The notes beneath the pieces are model-generated. The model did not search any database, had not been told where the DNA came from, and saw only the letters and a list, made by a program, of their open reading frames with translations. DNA of 44,494 nucleotides from an uncultured Lachnospiraceae bacterium (GTDB taxonomy: Bacteria; Bacillota; Clostridia; Lachnospirales; Lachnospiraceae): the NCBI GenBank assembly GCA_947172705.1, contig CAMWCA010000029.1:1-44494 (forward strand). The letters run 5' to 3'. Position 1 is the stretch's first letter. Each line of letters starts with the position of its first letter. The position numbers were made by a program, and so were the translations under genes. Positions 1 through 6,993 of this stretch are shown in pieces.

Positions 1-76
1 ATCCATTCAGAAAATTTCACTTTAGGACTTGACTTTTAATAGTTAGTCTTTCAAATATAAAAAATTTCCGAATCTG

Positions 77-505
77 TTACACCTGCCTTTTCCACCCTTC
101 CTCGATCGCCCAATTCTGCATTTCCATGTACATTTTCCCCTTCAGATCCTCAAACCTGATCCATACCAATTTATGATCCTCTTCCATGGGTTCCTGTACC
201 TTTTCCAGCAGTTCCCCTGCGTAATAAGTTTGAATGGGATGAAAATAGCCGATTTCCGGAGCTTTATAATAGGTTTCTGCAGAGCCGATTTTCCTCTTGA
301 TCACCACATTGTAACCCGCTTCCTCCCTGCATTCCCGCTCAATGCATACTTCATCTGATTCATCCCCATCCAGTCCGCCGCCCAACAGAAAATACCCTTT
401 GGGGGTTTTAACAACCCCAATCTGATCACCCTTAATGGGTATAATGTACGCGCCTTTCCGGTCTGTATACGTTACCTCTTCCCTGTTTCCAAATATCCTG
501 TGCGT
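77..505 (-). CDS. Nudix hydrolase, damaged or non-canonical start
   Basis: Nudix (MutT-like) pyrophosphohydrolase. The complete Nudix box is visible: G-x5-E-x7-R-E-C-R-E-E-A-G-Y, beginning in GGGLDGDE, so the catalytic glutamates are present. The frame is open upstream to a TAA at 511-509 and contains no ATG. Two starts are possible: an ACG at 505-503, six bases after a good GGAGG (residues would read xHRIFGNREEV), or an internal TTG at 385 that would cut off the first strand and the residues just before the box. An ATG at 518-516 would join this frame only if one A of the A6 run (510-505) were lost. The full-length protein would be about 142 aa, normal for the family. I place the start at 505 because the sequence from there (TDRKGAYIIPI, KTPKGYFLLGGG) looks like a genuine Nudix N-terminus. 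Substrate unknown. Confidence 0.7.
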   Translation of the reverse strand, partial: THRIFGNREEVTYTDRKGAYIIPIKGDQIGVVKTPKGYFLLGGGLDGDESDEVCIERECREEAGYNVVIKRKIGSAETYYKAPEIGYFHPIQTYYAGELLEKVQEPMEEDHKLVWIRFEDLKGKMYMEMQNWAIEEGWKRQV

Positions 506-511
506 TTTTTA

Positions 512-672
512 CCTCCATTCCGAAGCGTCTGCGCTGAGGAGGGCGAGCGAAATGTCAGATTTCGCTCTACCATCCAAGAATTTGTGGCGCTCCGACACAA
601 ATTCCTGGTTGAAAAATCAGCTATCAAGCTGATTTTTCAACTTTCCTCCATTCCGAAGCGTTTACGCTTCCT
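512..672. repeat. Cluster of consecutive hairpins (intergenic repeat mosaic)
   Basis: Four inverted repeats lie almost end to end. GAGCGAAAT pairs with ATTTCGCTC (545-553/559-567). CCAAGAATTTGTG pairs with CACAAATTCCTGG with one mismatch (574-586/596-608). A perfect 14-bp stem runs 609-622/627-640 with a 4-nt loop. GAAGCGT pairs with ACGCTTC (655-661/664-670). A motif reading GGAATGGAGG on the minus strand, next to an AAGCG-type arm, occurs at both ends (512-528 and 645-661). The block fills the space between DUF554 and the Nudix gene and has no credible coding content. It resembles a REP/MITE-like mosaic and could also terminate or process the minus-strand transcript. Confidence 0.7.
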
Positions 673-694
673 GTAAATATGTATTGACCGCCTG

Positions 695-1420
695 CTAAAA
701 GCTCCATGGAACATACGCCGCCAAAATGGCAAGCAGAACCGCCGGAAGCATATTTGCCACGCGCACTTTTTTGCCCCAGACCAAATTCACCCCTACACAA
801 AAAATCAGAACAGATCCGATCAGAGATAAATAGGAAATCGCCGTTGGAGTCATAATCGGCGATATCAGCCGAGCAAGCACGGTTATTGTCCCCTCGAAAA
901 TAAACACCGGAATAGCGGAAAAGACACATCCCCTGCCCATGGAAGAAGTCATCACCGCTATAATGATAAAATCCAGGACGGATTTCACGGCAAGAGTGGA
1001 ATAGTAGTTTAAGATTCCGTCCTGGATAGCTCCCACGATCGCCATGGCTCCAATACAGACGGTTAAAGACGCCGTTACAAAAGCATTTACAAATCTGGGA
1101 TCGCCGCTGTTGCCTGTTTTTTTCTTTAACCACTCCCCGAAGCTTTCAAATCCCTTTTCTATCCCCAGCAGTTCTCCGATAATCGTTCCAACTGCAAGAC
1201 AAAGCACCACCAGCATAGACTTTCCGCTGCTGATTTCGGTTCCCTGAATCTTCAACATCCCTTCCATCGCGCCGGCGACTGCAATGAAAATAACACTTAT
1301 TCCGCAGGCTATATTTAAGGCTTCCTGCTGCTCCTTTTTCAATAGCTTTCCTGTAAAGTGCCCTGTCAGACCTCCTGCAATGATACAGATGCTGTTTATT
1401 ATGGTTCCGATTCCTATCAT
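695..1420 (-). CDS. DUF554 family membrane protein (YdfK/YqgA-like)
   Basis: A 241-aa polytopic membrane protein of the DUF554 family (YdfK/YqgA), whose transported substrate is not established. The N-terminus MIGIGTIINSICIIAGG and the Gly-rich stretch GGLTGHFTGKLL are characteristic, and six to seven hydrophobic segments follow. The length matches the family norm of about 230-240 aa. The ATG at 1420 follows AGGAGGACAA, a strong ribosome site. It starts 17 nt after the PIN toxin stop codon and is probably cotranscribed with the toxin-antitoxin pair upstream. Confidence 0.85.
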   Translation of the reverse strand: MIGIGTIINSICIIAGGLTGHFTGKLLKKEQQEALNIACGISVIFIAVAGAMEGMLKIQGTEISSGKSMLVVLCLAVGTIIGELLGIEKGFESFGEWLKKKTGNSGDPRFVNAFVTASLTVCIGAMAIVGAIQDGILNYYSTLAVKSVLDFIIIAVMTSSMGRGCVFSAIPVFIFEGTITVLARLISPIMTPTAISYLSLIGSVLIFCVGVNLVWGKKVRVANMLPAVLLAILAAYVPWSF

Positions 1421-1437
1421 TTGTCCTCCTGCTTTCT

Positions 1438-1854
1438 CTAATTCGTATTTTTTATAATCCGCATCATCTCTGCAGGCGTAACAATAAAGTCCCTGAAAGG
1501 ATAATGTTTTTGATTGCCAGTAACCAAATAAGCTCCATCATCCCGCTTTTCCATAGCCACCTCATAAAATACAAGATCATCCAGATCTATTAATATAGCT
1601 CCTGTAGGCTGGGGAAACACTTCCACTCCATACTGTCTTATTGCCTCGACTACTGTCTGTATTGTTTCCTCTTTCAAATGAAACTTTTCCCTGTGAAGCA
1701 CTTCATCATATTCCGCCAAAATATCTTGATGATACAAAGGAATAATTTTTCCATCAAAAACAGCATCCAATACTTTAACTGTAGCTGTATCTTCATTTTT
1801 AGACAACAGCGCCGAAAGCAATACATTTGTATCAATTACAGCATAATATTCCAT
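1438..1854 (-). CDS. PIN-domain toxin (PIN_3-type putative ribonuclease)
   Basis: A 138-aa PIN-domain protein of the 'putative toxin component, PIN family' group, expected to be a Mg2+-dependent ribonuclease. Visible acidic residues fit the PIN site: Asp8 in AVIDTN, Glu48, Asp92/Asp93 in IDLDDLVF and Asp105/Asp106 before the VTGN motif (111-114). It lies 5 nt downstream of a RelB/DinJ-type antitoxin, so the pair is a type II toxin-antitoxin operon. DinJ-type antitoxins classically pair with YafQ/RelE-fold toxins, but pairing with PIN proteins is known among Firmicutes. The gene looks intact. Confidence 0.85.
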   Translation of the reverse strand: MEYYAVIDTNVLLSALLSKNEDTATVKVLDAVFDGKIIPLYHQDILAEYDEVLHREKFHLKEETIQTVVEAIRQYGVEVFPQPTGAILIDLDDLVFYEVAMEKRDDGAYLVTGNQKHYPFRDFIVTPAEMMRIIKNTN

Positions 1855-1859
1855 GACGT

Positions 1860-2153
1860 CTACCTTTTCCCTCTTCTTGCCGCCGTGATCTCAGCATTTA
1901 TTTCCTCCAGCGACATTTCCGGCACATCAGCCGCCTGCCTGCGCAATGTATGGAAAGCATTCTTTGCCTCTGCCCTTGTTATCGTATTTTCCGGTAGTGT
2001 TGCATCAAATGGAAGCCCCTTCACCATTTTACTTCTGGTCATAAACATGCGGAATGCCGTAGGTAAATCCATTCCAAGCCTTTCGTATATTTCAGTAACT
2101 TCCTGTTTTAATGCTTTATCAGCCCTAAATTGAATCAGCACCTGCTCTGTCAT
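1860..2153 (-). CDS. RelB/DinJ-family antitoxin
   Basis: A 97-aa ribbon-helix-helix antitoxin. The N-terminal MTEQVLIQFRADKALKQEV and the following segment GMDLPTAFRMFM are the hallmark of the RelB/DinJ DNA-binding domain (about residues 1-45). The charged C-terminal half is the expected toxin-neutralising region. The start is ATG 2153, seven bases after AGGAGGG; an in-frame ATG further upstream (2174) has no such site. It leads the operon antitoxin → PIN toxin → DUF554. A promoter (2207-2235) and a tandem 11-bp repeat (2177-2198) sit just upstream and suggest autoregulation. Confidence 0.88.
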   Translation of the reverse strand: MTEQVLIQFRADKALKQEVTEIYERLGMDLPTAFRMFMTRSKMVKGLPFDATLPENTITRAEAKNAFHTLRRQAADVPEMSLEEINAEITAARRGKR

Positions 2154-2176
2154 CGCAATCCCTCCTGTAAACATAT

Positions 2177-2198
2177 TGCAGTTGTTTTGTAGTTGTTT
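2177..2198 (-). promoter_or_regulatory. Tandem 11-bp repeat, candidate antitoxin operator
   Basis: Two adjacent 11-bp units, TGCAGTTGTTT and TGTAGTTGTTT on the plus strand, differ at one base and lie between the -10 box and the antitoxin start. RelB-type antitoxins bind short repeats one helical turn apart, so this is a plausible autoregulatory site. The binding role is inferred. Confidence 0.5.
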
Positions 2199-2206
2199 GT
2201 AATTAT

Positions 2207-2235
2207 ATTATATGCCATATATTCAAAACTATCAA
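2207..2235 (-). promoter_or_regulatory. Promoter of the RelB–PIN–DUF554 operon
   Basis: On the minus strand, TTGATA (2235-2230), a 17-bp spacer and a perfect TATAAT (2212-2207). This is a strong sigma-A-type promoter about 55 bp upstream of the antitoxin ATG. Confidence 0.75.
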
Positions 2236-2265
2236 TTACTTTTACCTGTTCCATCATTTTTATGA

Positions 2266-2314
2266 TTGACAAATATATCAGTGCTGTTATAATGTACTTG
2301 TACATTAAGTACAT
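2266..2314 (+). promoter_or_regulatory. Promoter and operator of the GntR–ABC operon
   Basis: Perfect TTGACA (2266-2271), a 16-bp spacer and perfect TATAAT (2288-2293). Overlapping the end of the -10 box and the likely transcription start is an inverted repeat ATGTACTT (2292-2299), 7 nt, AAGTACAT (2307-2314). The position means a bound regulator would block RNA polymerase. The GntR/YtrA-type protein encoded immediately downstream is the obvious ligand-responsive repressor. Confidence 0.8.
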
Positions 2315-2334
2315 TTTGAAACAGAGGTACAAAC

Positions 2335-2712
2335 GTGGAAATCATTATCAGCAACAATGTCAATAAACCAATTTATGAGCAGATCACATCGCAGATCAAG
2401 GCAATGATCATGAGCAGCGAATTGCAGACCGGAGATTCCATCCCCTCCATGCGGTCTTTGGCAAAGTCCATTCACGTAAGCGTCATCACGGTTCAAAAAG
2501 CCTATGAAGATCTGCAACGGGATGGATTTATTGAAACCACCGTTGGCAGAGGAAGCTTTGTATCGGCACAAAATAAAGAATTTTATCAGGAACAGCAACA
2601 GATGATCGCCGAGGAACACTTGCAGGCCGCCGCTGAAATTGGGCGGGTGAGCAATATTTCTCTCGAAAAGTTGACGGAGCTGTTGGCTTTATTCTACCGG
2701 GAGGACAATTAG
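2335..2712 (+). CDS. GntR family (YtrA-type) transcriptional regulator
   Basis: A 125-aa regulator with an N-terminal GntR winged helix (about residues 10-75; NKPIYEQITSQIKAMI, then GDSIPSMRSLAKSIHVSVITVQKAYEDL split across the fold) and only a short helical C-terminal tail, which places it in the YtrA subfamily. Such proteins usually repress the ABC transporter operon they head. The start is GTG 2335 after AGAGG; no better ATG exists. Its stop is 2 nt before the ATPase gene, and a matching palindromic operator lies on the promoter. Confidence 0.88.
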   Translation: MEIIISNNVNKPIYEQITSQIKAMIMSSELQTGDSIPSMRSLAKSIHVSVITVQKAYEDLQRDGFIETTVGRGSFVSAQNKEFYQEQQQMIAEEHLQAAAEIGRVSNISLEKLTELLALFYREDN

Positions 2713-2714
2713 CC

Positions 2715-3581
2715 ATGGAAAACATCTTAGAATTACAGCAGGTTTCCAAGACCTTTTCAAGGTCAGATTTTACATTGGATAAAATCTCTTTTTCCCTGCC
2801 CTATGGCGCCATAGGCGGCTTTGTTGGGGAAAACGGCGCGGGCAAGACCACAACCATCGGCTGTATTTTAAATACCATCCACAAGGACAGCGGAACCATA
2901 AAATTATTTGGCAGGGAAATGCAAGATGCCGATACGGATATTCGGGAAAAAATCGGCGTGGTTTATGACGGAGATAATTTCCCCGGATTTTGGACGGCGA
3001 AACGCTTATCCCAGGTTATGGAAGGGATTTACACACAGTGGGATGATGGGTTATTTCAGAAATATTTAGCGGACTTTCATTTGCCGCCCCGGCAAAAAAT
3101 AAAAGACTATTCCAAGGGAATGACCATGAAGCTTGCCATTGCCGCCGCTCTGTCCCACCACCCGCAATTATTGATTTTAGATGAAGCGACCAGCGGTCTG
3201 GACCCTGTGATGCGGGATGAAATGTTGGACGTTTTTCTTGAGTTTGTACAGGAGGAAGATCACTCTATTCTTTTATCCTCTCATATCACCAGCGATTTGG
3301 AAAAAATTGCAGACTACATTACTTTTATTCATAACGGAAAGTTGATCATGACAGTATCCAAAAATGACCTAGTATACAACTATGCTGTTATGCGCTGCAA
3401 GGAAAGCCAGTTTCTTGCCCTGGACCCCAGCGACATGATCGCTTTCCGGAAGCGGGATTTTCAGATCGACGTTTTAGTCTCAGATGGAAAAAAGGCACAG
3501 CGCAAATACAAGGATGTTGTTGTAGATCATGTTTCAGTTGACGAGATCATGCTGCTTTTAATAAAAGGAGAAAGAGTATGA
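2715..3581 (+). CDS. ABC transporter ATP-binding protein
   Basis: A 288-aa ABC ATPase. Walker A GENGAGKTT spans 38-46, the signature is YSKGM at 132-136, Walker B LLILDE is at 152-157 and the switch histidine is His190. It should power the membrane protein encoded next. The signature lacks the LSGGQ form, as is common in YtrB-like export or resistance ATPases. Regulator, ATPase and permease overlap or abut, which shows one operon. Substrates of this type are often antimicrobial peptides or cell-wall compounds; nothing here identifies the ligand. Confidence 0.92.
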   Translation: MENILELQQVSKTFSRSDFTLDKISFSLPYGAIGGFVGENGAGKTTTIGCILNTIHKDSGTIKLFGREMQDADTDIREKIGVVYDGDNFPGFWTAKRLSQVMEGIYTQWDDGLFQKYLADFHLPPRQKIKDYSKGMTMKLAIAAALSHHPQLLILDEATSGLDPVMRDEMLDVFLEFVQEEDHSILLSSHITSDLEKIADYITFIHNGKLIMTVSKNDLVYNYAVMRCKESQFLALDPSDMIAFRKRDFQIDVLVSDGKKAQRKYKDVVVDHVSVDEIMLLLIKGERV

Positions 3582-4222
3582 AAGGACTTTTAAAAAACAA
3601 CCTGTATGCAACCCTCTCAAATGCAAAGGTATTCTCCTGCTTTATGCTTCTGTTTGGACTTTTTGCCGTTGCCCTTATCAGCCAGTCCCTGCAAATCGGT
3701 TATGTTATGATCGGCATCATTGGTTTTTCCGTAAATGCCATTGCGGTAGCTAAAAACGAATTCCGATCAAAGTGGGGAAAATATAAGCTGACTCTGCCGG
3801 TAAAGCGAGCCGCTATTGTAAAAAGCCTGTTTTTCAACCAACTGATCTGGCTTCTTGCAGGACCCCTTTTTGCTGGGATCGAACTGGGATTGTCATGCCT
3901 TTTTCACGGATGCTCCTTTGACCAGCGTATCGATATTCTCTCTCTGTTTGCGCTGGGCATCAGCATGAGTCTCTTTATGAGCGCCATCTTCTTTCCTTTA
4001 TTTTATGCAGGCGGCGAGGAACGAAGCGAAGTATTTTTAATTATCTCCTTACTTTGCGCCTTCGCCATCGATTTTGCAATGATCAGTGCCATAAATCAAT
4101 TACTGGAACCCGGGATTGCTTCTATTATAGCAGGCGCAGTCATTTTGCTTGCGTCCTCATTATTGGCTTTCGCTTTATCCTATCCCCTGGCAGTTTGTAT
4201 TTTCAGGCGAAAGGAGTATTAA
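3578..4222 (+). CDS. ABC-2 type transporter permease
   Basis: A 214-aa hydrophobic protein with about six membrane segments and the N-terminal MKGLLKNNLYATLSNAK typical of small ABC-2 permeases paired with YtrB-like ATPases. It overlaps the ATPase gene by 4 nt (ATGA), so translation is coupled. No second permease gene follows, so it probably works as a homodimer with two copies of the ATPase. It ends only 15 nt before the convergent acetyltransferase gene, and no strong terminator is visible between them. Confidence 0.85.
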   Translation: MKGLLKNNLYATLSNAKVFSCFMLLFGLFAVALISQSLQIGYVMIGIIGFSVNAIAVAKNEFRSKWGKYKLTLPVKRAAIVKSLFFNQLIWLLAGPLFAGIELGLSCLFHGCSFDQRIDILSLFALGISMSLFMSAIFFPLFYAGGEERSEVFLIISLLCAFAIDFAMISAINQLLEPGIASIIAGAVILLASSLLAFALSYPLAVCIFRRKEY

Positions 4223-4237
4223 CAAAATAACGATCTT

Positions 4238-4693
4238 TTATTTTTCCTTATGAATATACATCCTACTCATTTGAGGCTCACCGTCTCCCTGCACCATACA
4301 TAAAAATTTCCATCCATAGCGCTCATAAAAAGAAGTATGATCCGTAACCAGATAAAGCGTGTCTATCCCCTTTTCTTTCATATCCTTGCAGACAAAATCC
4401 AGCAGTTTTCCTGCAATGCCCTGACAACGACATTCCTTTTCCACATATACCGCACATACATTGGGCGTCAGATCCTTACGGTCATGAAAGTCATTTTCAA
4501 TAACCCCCAGACCCCCAACTATTTTTTCTTCCTCCATGGCAAGATACCACTGGGGAACAACTCCGCCGTTTCCGATACATTCCTCCATACTCTCTCTGTA
4601 TGCCTCCACGGGAACGCCCCACTTTTGATGAAACCATTCTGCGGCAGCTGCAATAAGCTCCTCGTTTTCCCTTAACTTTATAATTTCAACCAT
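4238..4693 (-). CDS. GNAT family N-acetyltransferase
   Basis: A 151-aa GNAT fold protein. The acetyl-CoA binding motif A appears as VEKECRCQGIAGKLLDFV (R/Q-x-x-G-x-A/G pattern), followed by the typical LYLVTDHTSFYERYGWKF segment with the late Tyr. The substrate cannot be deduced. It is the last gene of a minus-strand run and starts 21 nt after the stop of another GNAT gene with which it shares only family-level similarity. Confidence 0.88.
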   Translation of the reverse strand: MVEIIKLRENEELIAAAAEWFHQKWGVPVEAYRESMEECIGNGGVVPQWYLAMEEEKIVGGLGVIENDFHDRKDLTPNVCAVYVEKECRCQGIAGKLLDFVCKDMKEKGIDTLYLVTDHTSFYERYGWKFLCMVQGDGEPQMSRMYIHKEK

Positions 4694-4714
4694 CTCATTT
4701 TTCCTTTCTTACTT

Positions 4715-5173
4715 TCATGCAAGATTCAACACCATGCACTCCTCCGATTCTGTAAAGCCAAGCTTATGATATAACGGTCTGCCCGATTCCGTAGCATCAA
4801 GGCTGATTTCTGTGACTCCTCTTTTCTCAGCCTCCTCCATCAATATTTTGACCATTTTATATGCGATTCCCTGCCTGCGGTATCTGCTATTGGTATATAC
4901 ATTCATCAGATGCGCGCGCTTTCCCGTTGGATGGGAAAAGGTGGGCATCAACTCCATATAGCATAACGTTGCACAGCCGATCACCCCCTGATCCATTGCC
5001 AAAACGGTGGTCTGATCCCCTCTTTCAAAATACTCTCTGGTTGCTGCAACAAACCCATCCGGAAACACATGGTCAGAAGGCAGGGCGTTTACCACCTTCA
5101 GCATTTCCAATCTGCTGTCTATGAGCAGTTCCATATCTCCCTGGGACGCTATCACATATTTGATCATACCCAT
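4715..5173 (-). CDS. GNAT family N-acetyltransferase
   Basis: A GNAT protein of about 152 aa. Motif A is YTNSRYRRQGIAYKMVKIL, and SLDATESGRPLYHKLGF is the usual C-terminal half. Start choice is open: ATG 5173 is 5 bases after GGAGG and ATG 5167 is 11 bases after it, while ATG 5194 lies upstream of this site and has none of its own, so I use 5173. It sits between an esterase gene and a second GNAT gene in an apparent operon. Substrate unknown. Confidence 0.85.
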   Translation of the reverse strand: MGMIKYVIASQGDMELLIDSRLEMLKVVNALPSDHVFPDGFVAATREYFERGDQTTVLAMDQGVIGCATLCYMELMPTFSHPTGKRAHLMNVYTNSRYRRQGIAYKMVKILMEEAEKRGVTEISLDATESGRPLYHKLGFTESEECMVLNLA

Positions 5174-5203
5174 ATCTTCCTCCAGTCTTTTCATTTATCA
5201 CGT

Positions 5204-5860
5204 TTATTCTAACGCCCACTTTATCCCTTTCGCCATTCTCAGACTGACATCCTGAAAATGCCCGCCCTCGTTTAACTCAAAGACAGTCTGAATCTTTTGG
5301 GCGGCAAAAAATCTTTCTATTTCAGAGGTGCGGGTTTCAACCTCCCGGTACAGCCTGTTTCTGGTATTTTTCTCAGAGCGTCCTACTGAAAAGTATACCT
5401 TTTCCGGCTTACAGGGCAGTTCTCTTTCTTTCACATAATTCACAAAATCCGGATACCACAACGAGCCTGAACACGATATCACTTTAGAAAAGATGTCTGT
5501 ATGATACATTGCATAGACGGCAAAAAGCCCTGCAAGAGAGTAACCCGCCAGCAGGTACTCCTCCGGTTTTGCTTTCAGTTTCTTTTCCACCTGTGGCAGG
5601 ATATCAACCGTCAGGGTTCTGACATATTCCTCCCCCATGCCTCTGAATTGCTTCAAAGTTTCTACTTTATAAGGGCTCATCTCGTCAAGCTCCTCCAAGT
5701 TTCGGATCAGGACCAGAGTGAAATCACCACATCCCAACTGCCTGCATTCCTTTATAAGCGCCTCCCCGTCGTCAACATAATGACAGACCACAAGGGGCGC
5801 AGGCTGCTTCGATGAATAATATATTTTTATTTCGTGGTTTTCCAGTATCAAACGTTCCAT
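5204..5860 (-). CDS. Alpha/beta-hydrolase, putative esterase
   Basis: A 218-aa alpha/beta-hydrolase of the PF00756 (esterase D / IroE-like) type. The nucleophile elbow is GYSLAG with Ser108, and the catalytic His is in NEGGHFQD (His201). There is no signal peptide, so it should be cytoplasmic. In several relatives the substrate is a siderophore or acyl ester, but no siderophore genes are nearby. It starts 10 nt after the EamA transporter gene, so the two are probably cotranscribed. Confidence 0.8.
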   Translation of the reverse strand: MERLILENHEIKIYYSSKQPAPLVVCHYVDDGEALIKECRQLGCGDFTLVLIRNLEELDEMSPYKVETLKQFRGMGEEYVRTLTVDILPQVEKKLKAKPEEYLLAGYSLAGLFAVYAMYHTDIFSKVISCSGSLWYPDFVNYVKERELPCKPEKVYFSVGRSEKNTRNRLYREVETRTSEIERFFAAQKIQTVFELNEGGHFQDVSLRMAKGIKWALE

Positions 5861-5870
5861 ATTTTTGCCC

Positions 5871-6737
5871 TTAAGCCCCTATCGCCATAACCAACGTTCC
5901 AAACAACATAAGAAGGAGCCCAGCCAAAGCTTTCCTGCTCAATTTCTCTCCAAATACAAAATAGGAAAAAATAACCGTTATCACAATGCTTGCCTTATCA
6001 ATAGGCACCACCACGCTGACAATACCATTTTGAATGGCATAATAATAGCACAGCCAGGAGGCTCCCGTTGCAAGCCCCGAGAAAGCTATGTACGCCATTT
6101 CCTTTCGATCGATTTCTCTGATCTGGGACTGCTTTCCCTTCATAAACACCATCATCCACGCCATCACAAGCACCACTACGGTGCGGATCGCCGTTCCAAG
6201 ATTCGATTCTACTCCTGTAATGCCGATTTTGGCAAGAATAGATGTAAGCGCCGCAAAGACAGCGGATAAAGCGGCATAAAGAAACCACTTATTGCCTTTC
6301 TCTTTTTCCGCTCCCGGTTTCTTTTCTACCATCAAATAAATGCCTGCTGCAAGAAATACCGTACCTGTCAGTTTTACCGCCAAATGCCCTGTTTCTCCAA
6401 ATAGGAAAATCGCAAGAAGCACAGAAAGAACGGTGCTGGACTTATCAACAGGCACCACTTTATTTACATCCCCTATGGATAACGCTTTGAAATAACAGAT
6501 CCAGGATGCCCCTGTGGCGGCTCCTGATAAGACCAGAAACAACAGAGATTTCGCCGATATTGCCGTGATCATTTCCCAGGAGCCTGCCAAAAATACCATA
6601 ATCCATGCAAAGAAAAGCACCACAACAGTGCGCAGTGCCGTCGCCACATCCGAATCGGTTTTCCGGATTCCACACTTTGCGAGGATCGACGTGACCCCTG
6701 CAAAGAACGCTGACAAAACAGCCACAAAAAGCCACAT
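5871..6737 (-). CDS. EamA/DMT family transporter with duplicated halves
   Basis: A 288-aa drug/metabolite transporter with ten predicted membrane segments. The internal duplication typical of EamA proteins is easy to see: TSILAKCGI...ATALRTVVVL (about 16-41) recurs as TSILAKIGI...GTAIRTVVVL (about 165-190). A charged linker (PGAEKEKGNK, 141-150) separates the halves. Start ATG 6737 is preceded by GGAGGTG. Substrate unknown; the neighbours (esterase, acetyltransferases, HAD phosphatase) suggest export of a small metabolite, which is speculative. Confidence 0.88.
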   Translation of the reverse strand: MWLFVAVLSAFFAGVTSILAKCGIRKTDSDVATALRTVVVLFFAWIMVFLAGSWEMITAISAKSLLFLVLSGAATGASWICYFKALSIGDVNKVVPVDKSSTVLSVLLAIFLFGETGHLAVKLTGTVFLAAGIYLMVEKKPGAEKEKGNKWFLYAALSAVFAALTSILAKIGITGVESNLGTAIRTVVVLVMAWMMVFMKGKQSQIREIDRKEMAYIAFSGLATGASWLCYYYAIQNGIVSVVVPIDKASIVITVIFSYFVFGEKLSRKALAGLLLMLFGTLVMAIGA

Positions 6738-6756
6738 GGAAATTCACCTCCAGATT

Positions 6757-6984
6757 TTAAGATCGGTTTTGTTTCTTTCCCCTTAGTTTAAGTCTGCTTC
6801 TTATCAACACGACATTGGCAAAAACGGATAAGCCTGCAGCTATCGCCGCTGCGATTCTGGCTTTTTCCGTTTGTTCCGGCGTGGGATACATTTCAAATGA
6901 ACCATGTAAAAAGCAGTAAAAACTAATTAAAAAAATAGCGGTTGCAAGCAAAATGCCCAGATCAAAAATTATTTTTTTCAACAC
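6757..6984 (-). CDS. Small membrane protein, unknown function
   Basis: A 75-aa protein with two hydrophobic segments (about 8-28 and 45-62) and a basic C-terminus (RSRLKLRGKKQNRS), so the tail is probably cytoplasmic. Start is GTG 6984 with GAGG five bases upstream. It sits 9 nt after the HAD gene and 19 nt before the EamA gene, in the same direction. I recognise no family. Confidence 0.6.
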   Translation of the reverse strand: MLKKIIFDLGILLATAIFLISFYCFLHGSFEMYPTPEQTEKARIAAAIAAGLSVFANVVLIRSRLKLRGKKQNRS

Positions 6985-6993
6985 AGTATCCTC

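Noticed and set aside
624..1133. 169-codon open frame on the minus strand inside the DUF554 region
   Set aside because: It overlaps the DUF554 gene in another frame, has no ribosome site and an improbable Cys/Arg/Ser-rich composition.
2150..2332. 60-codon minus-strand frame upstream of the antitoxin
   Set aside because: It covers the two divergent promoters and their operators and has no ribosome site, so it is chance coding in AT-rich DNA.
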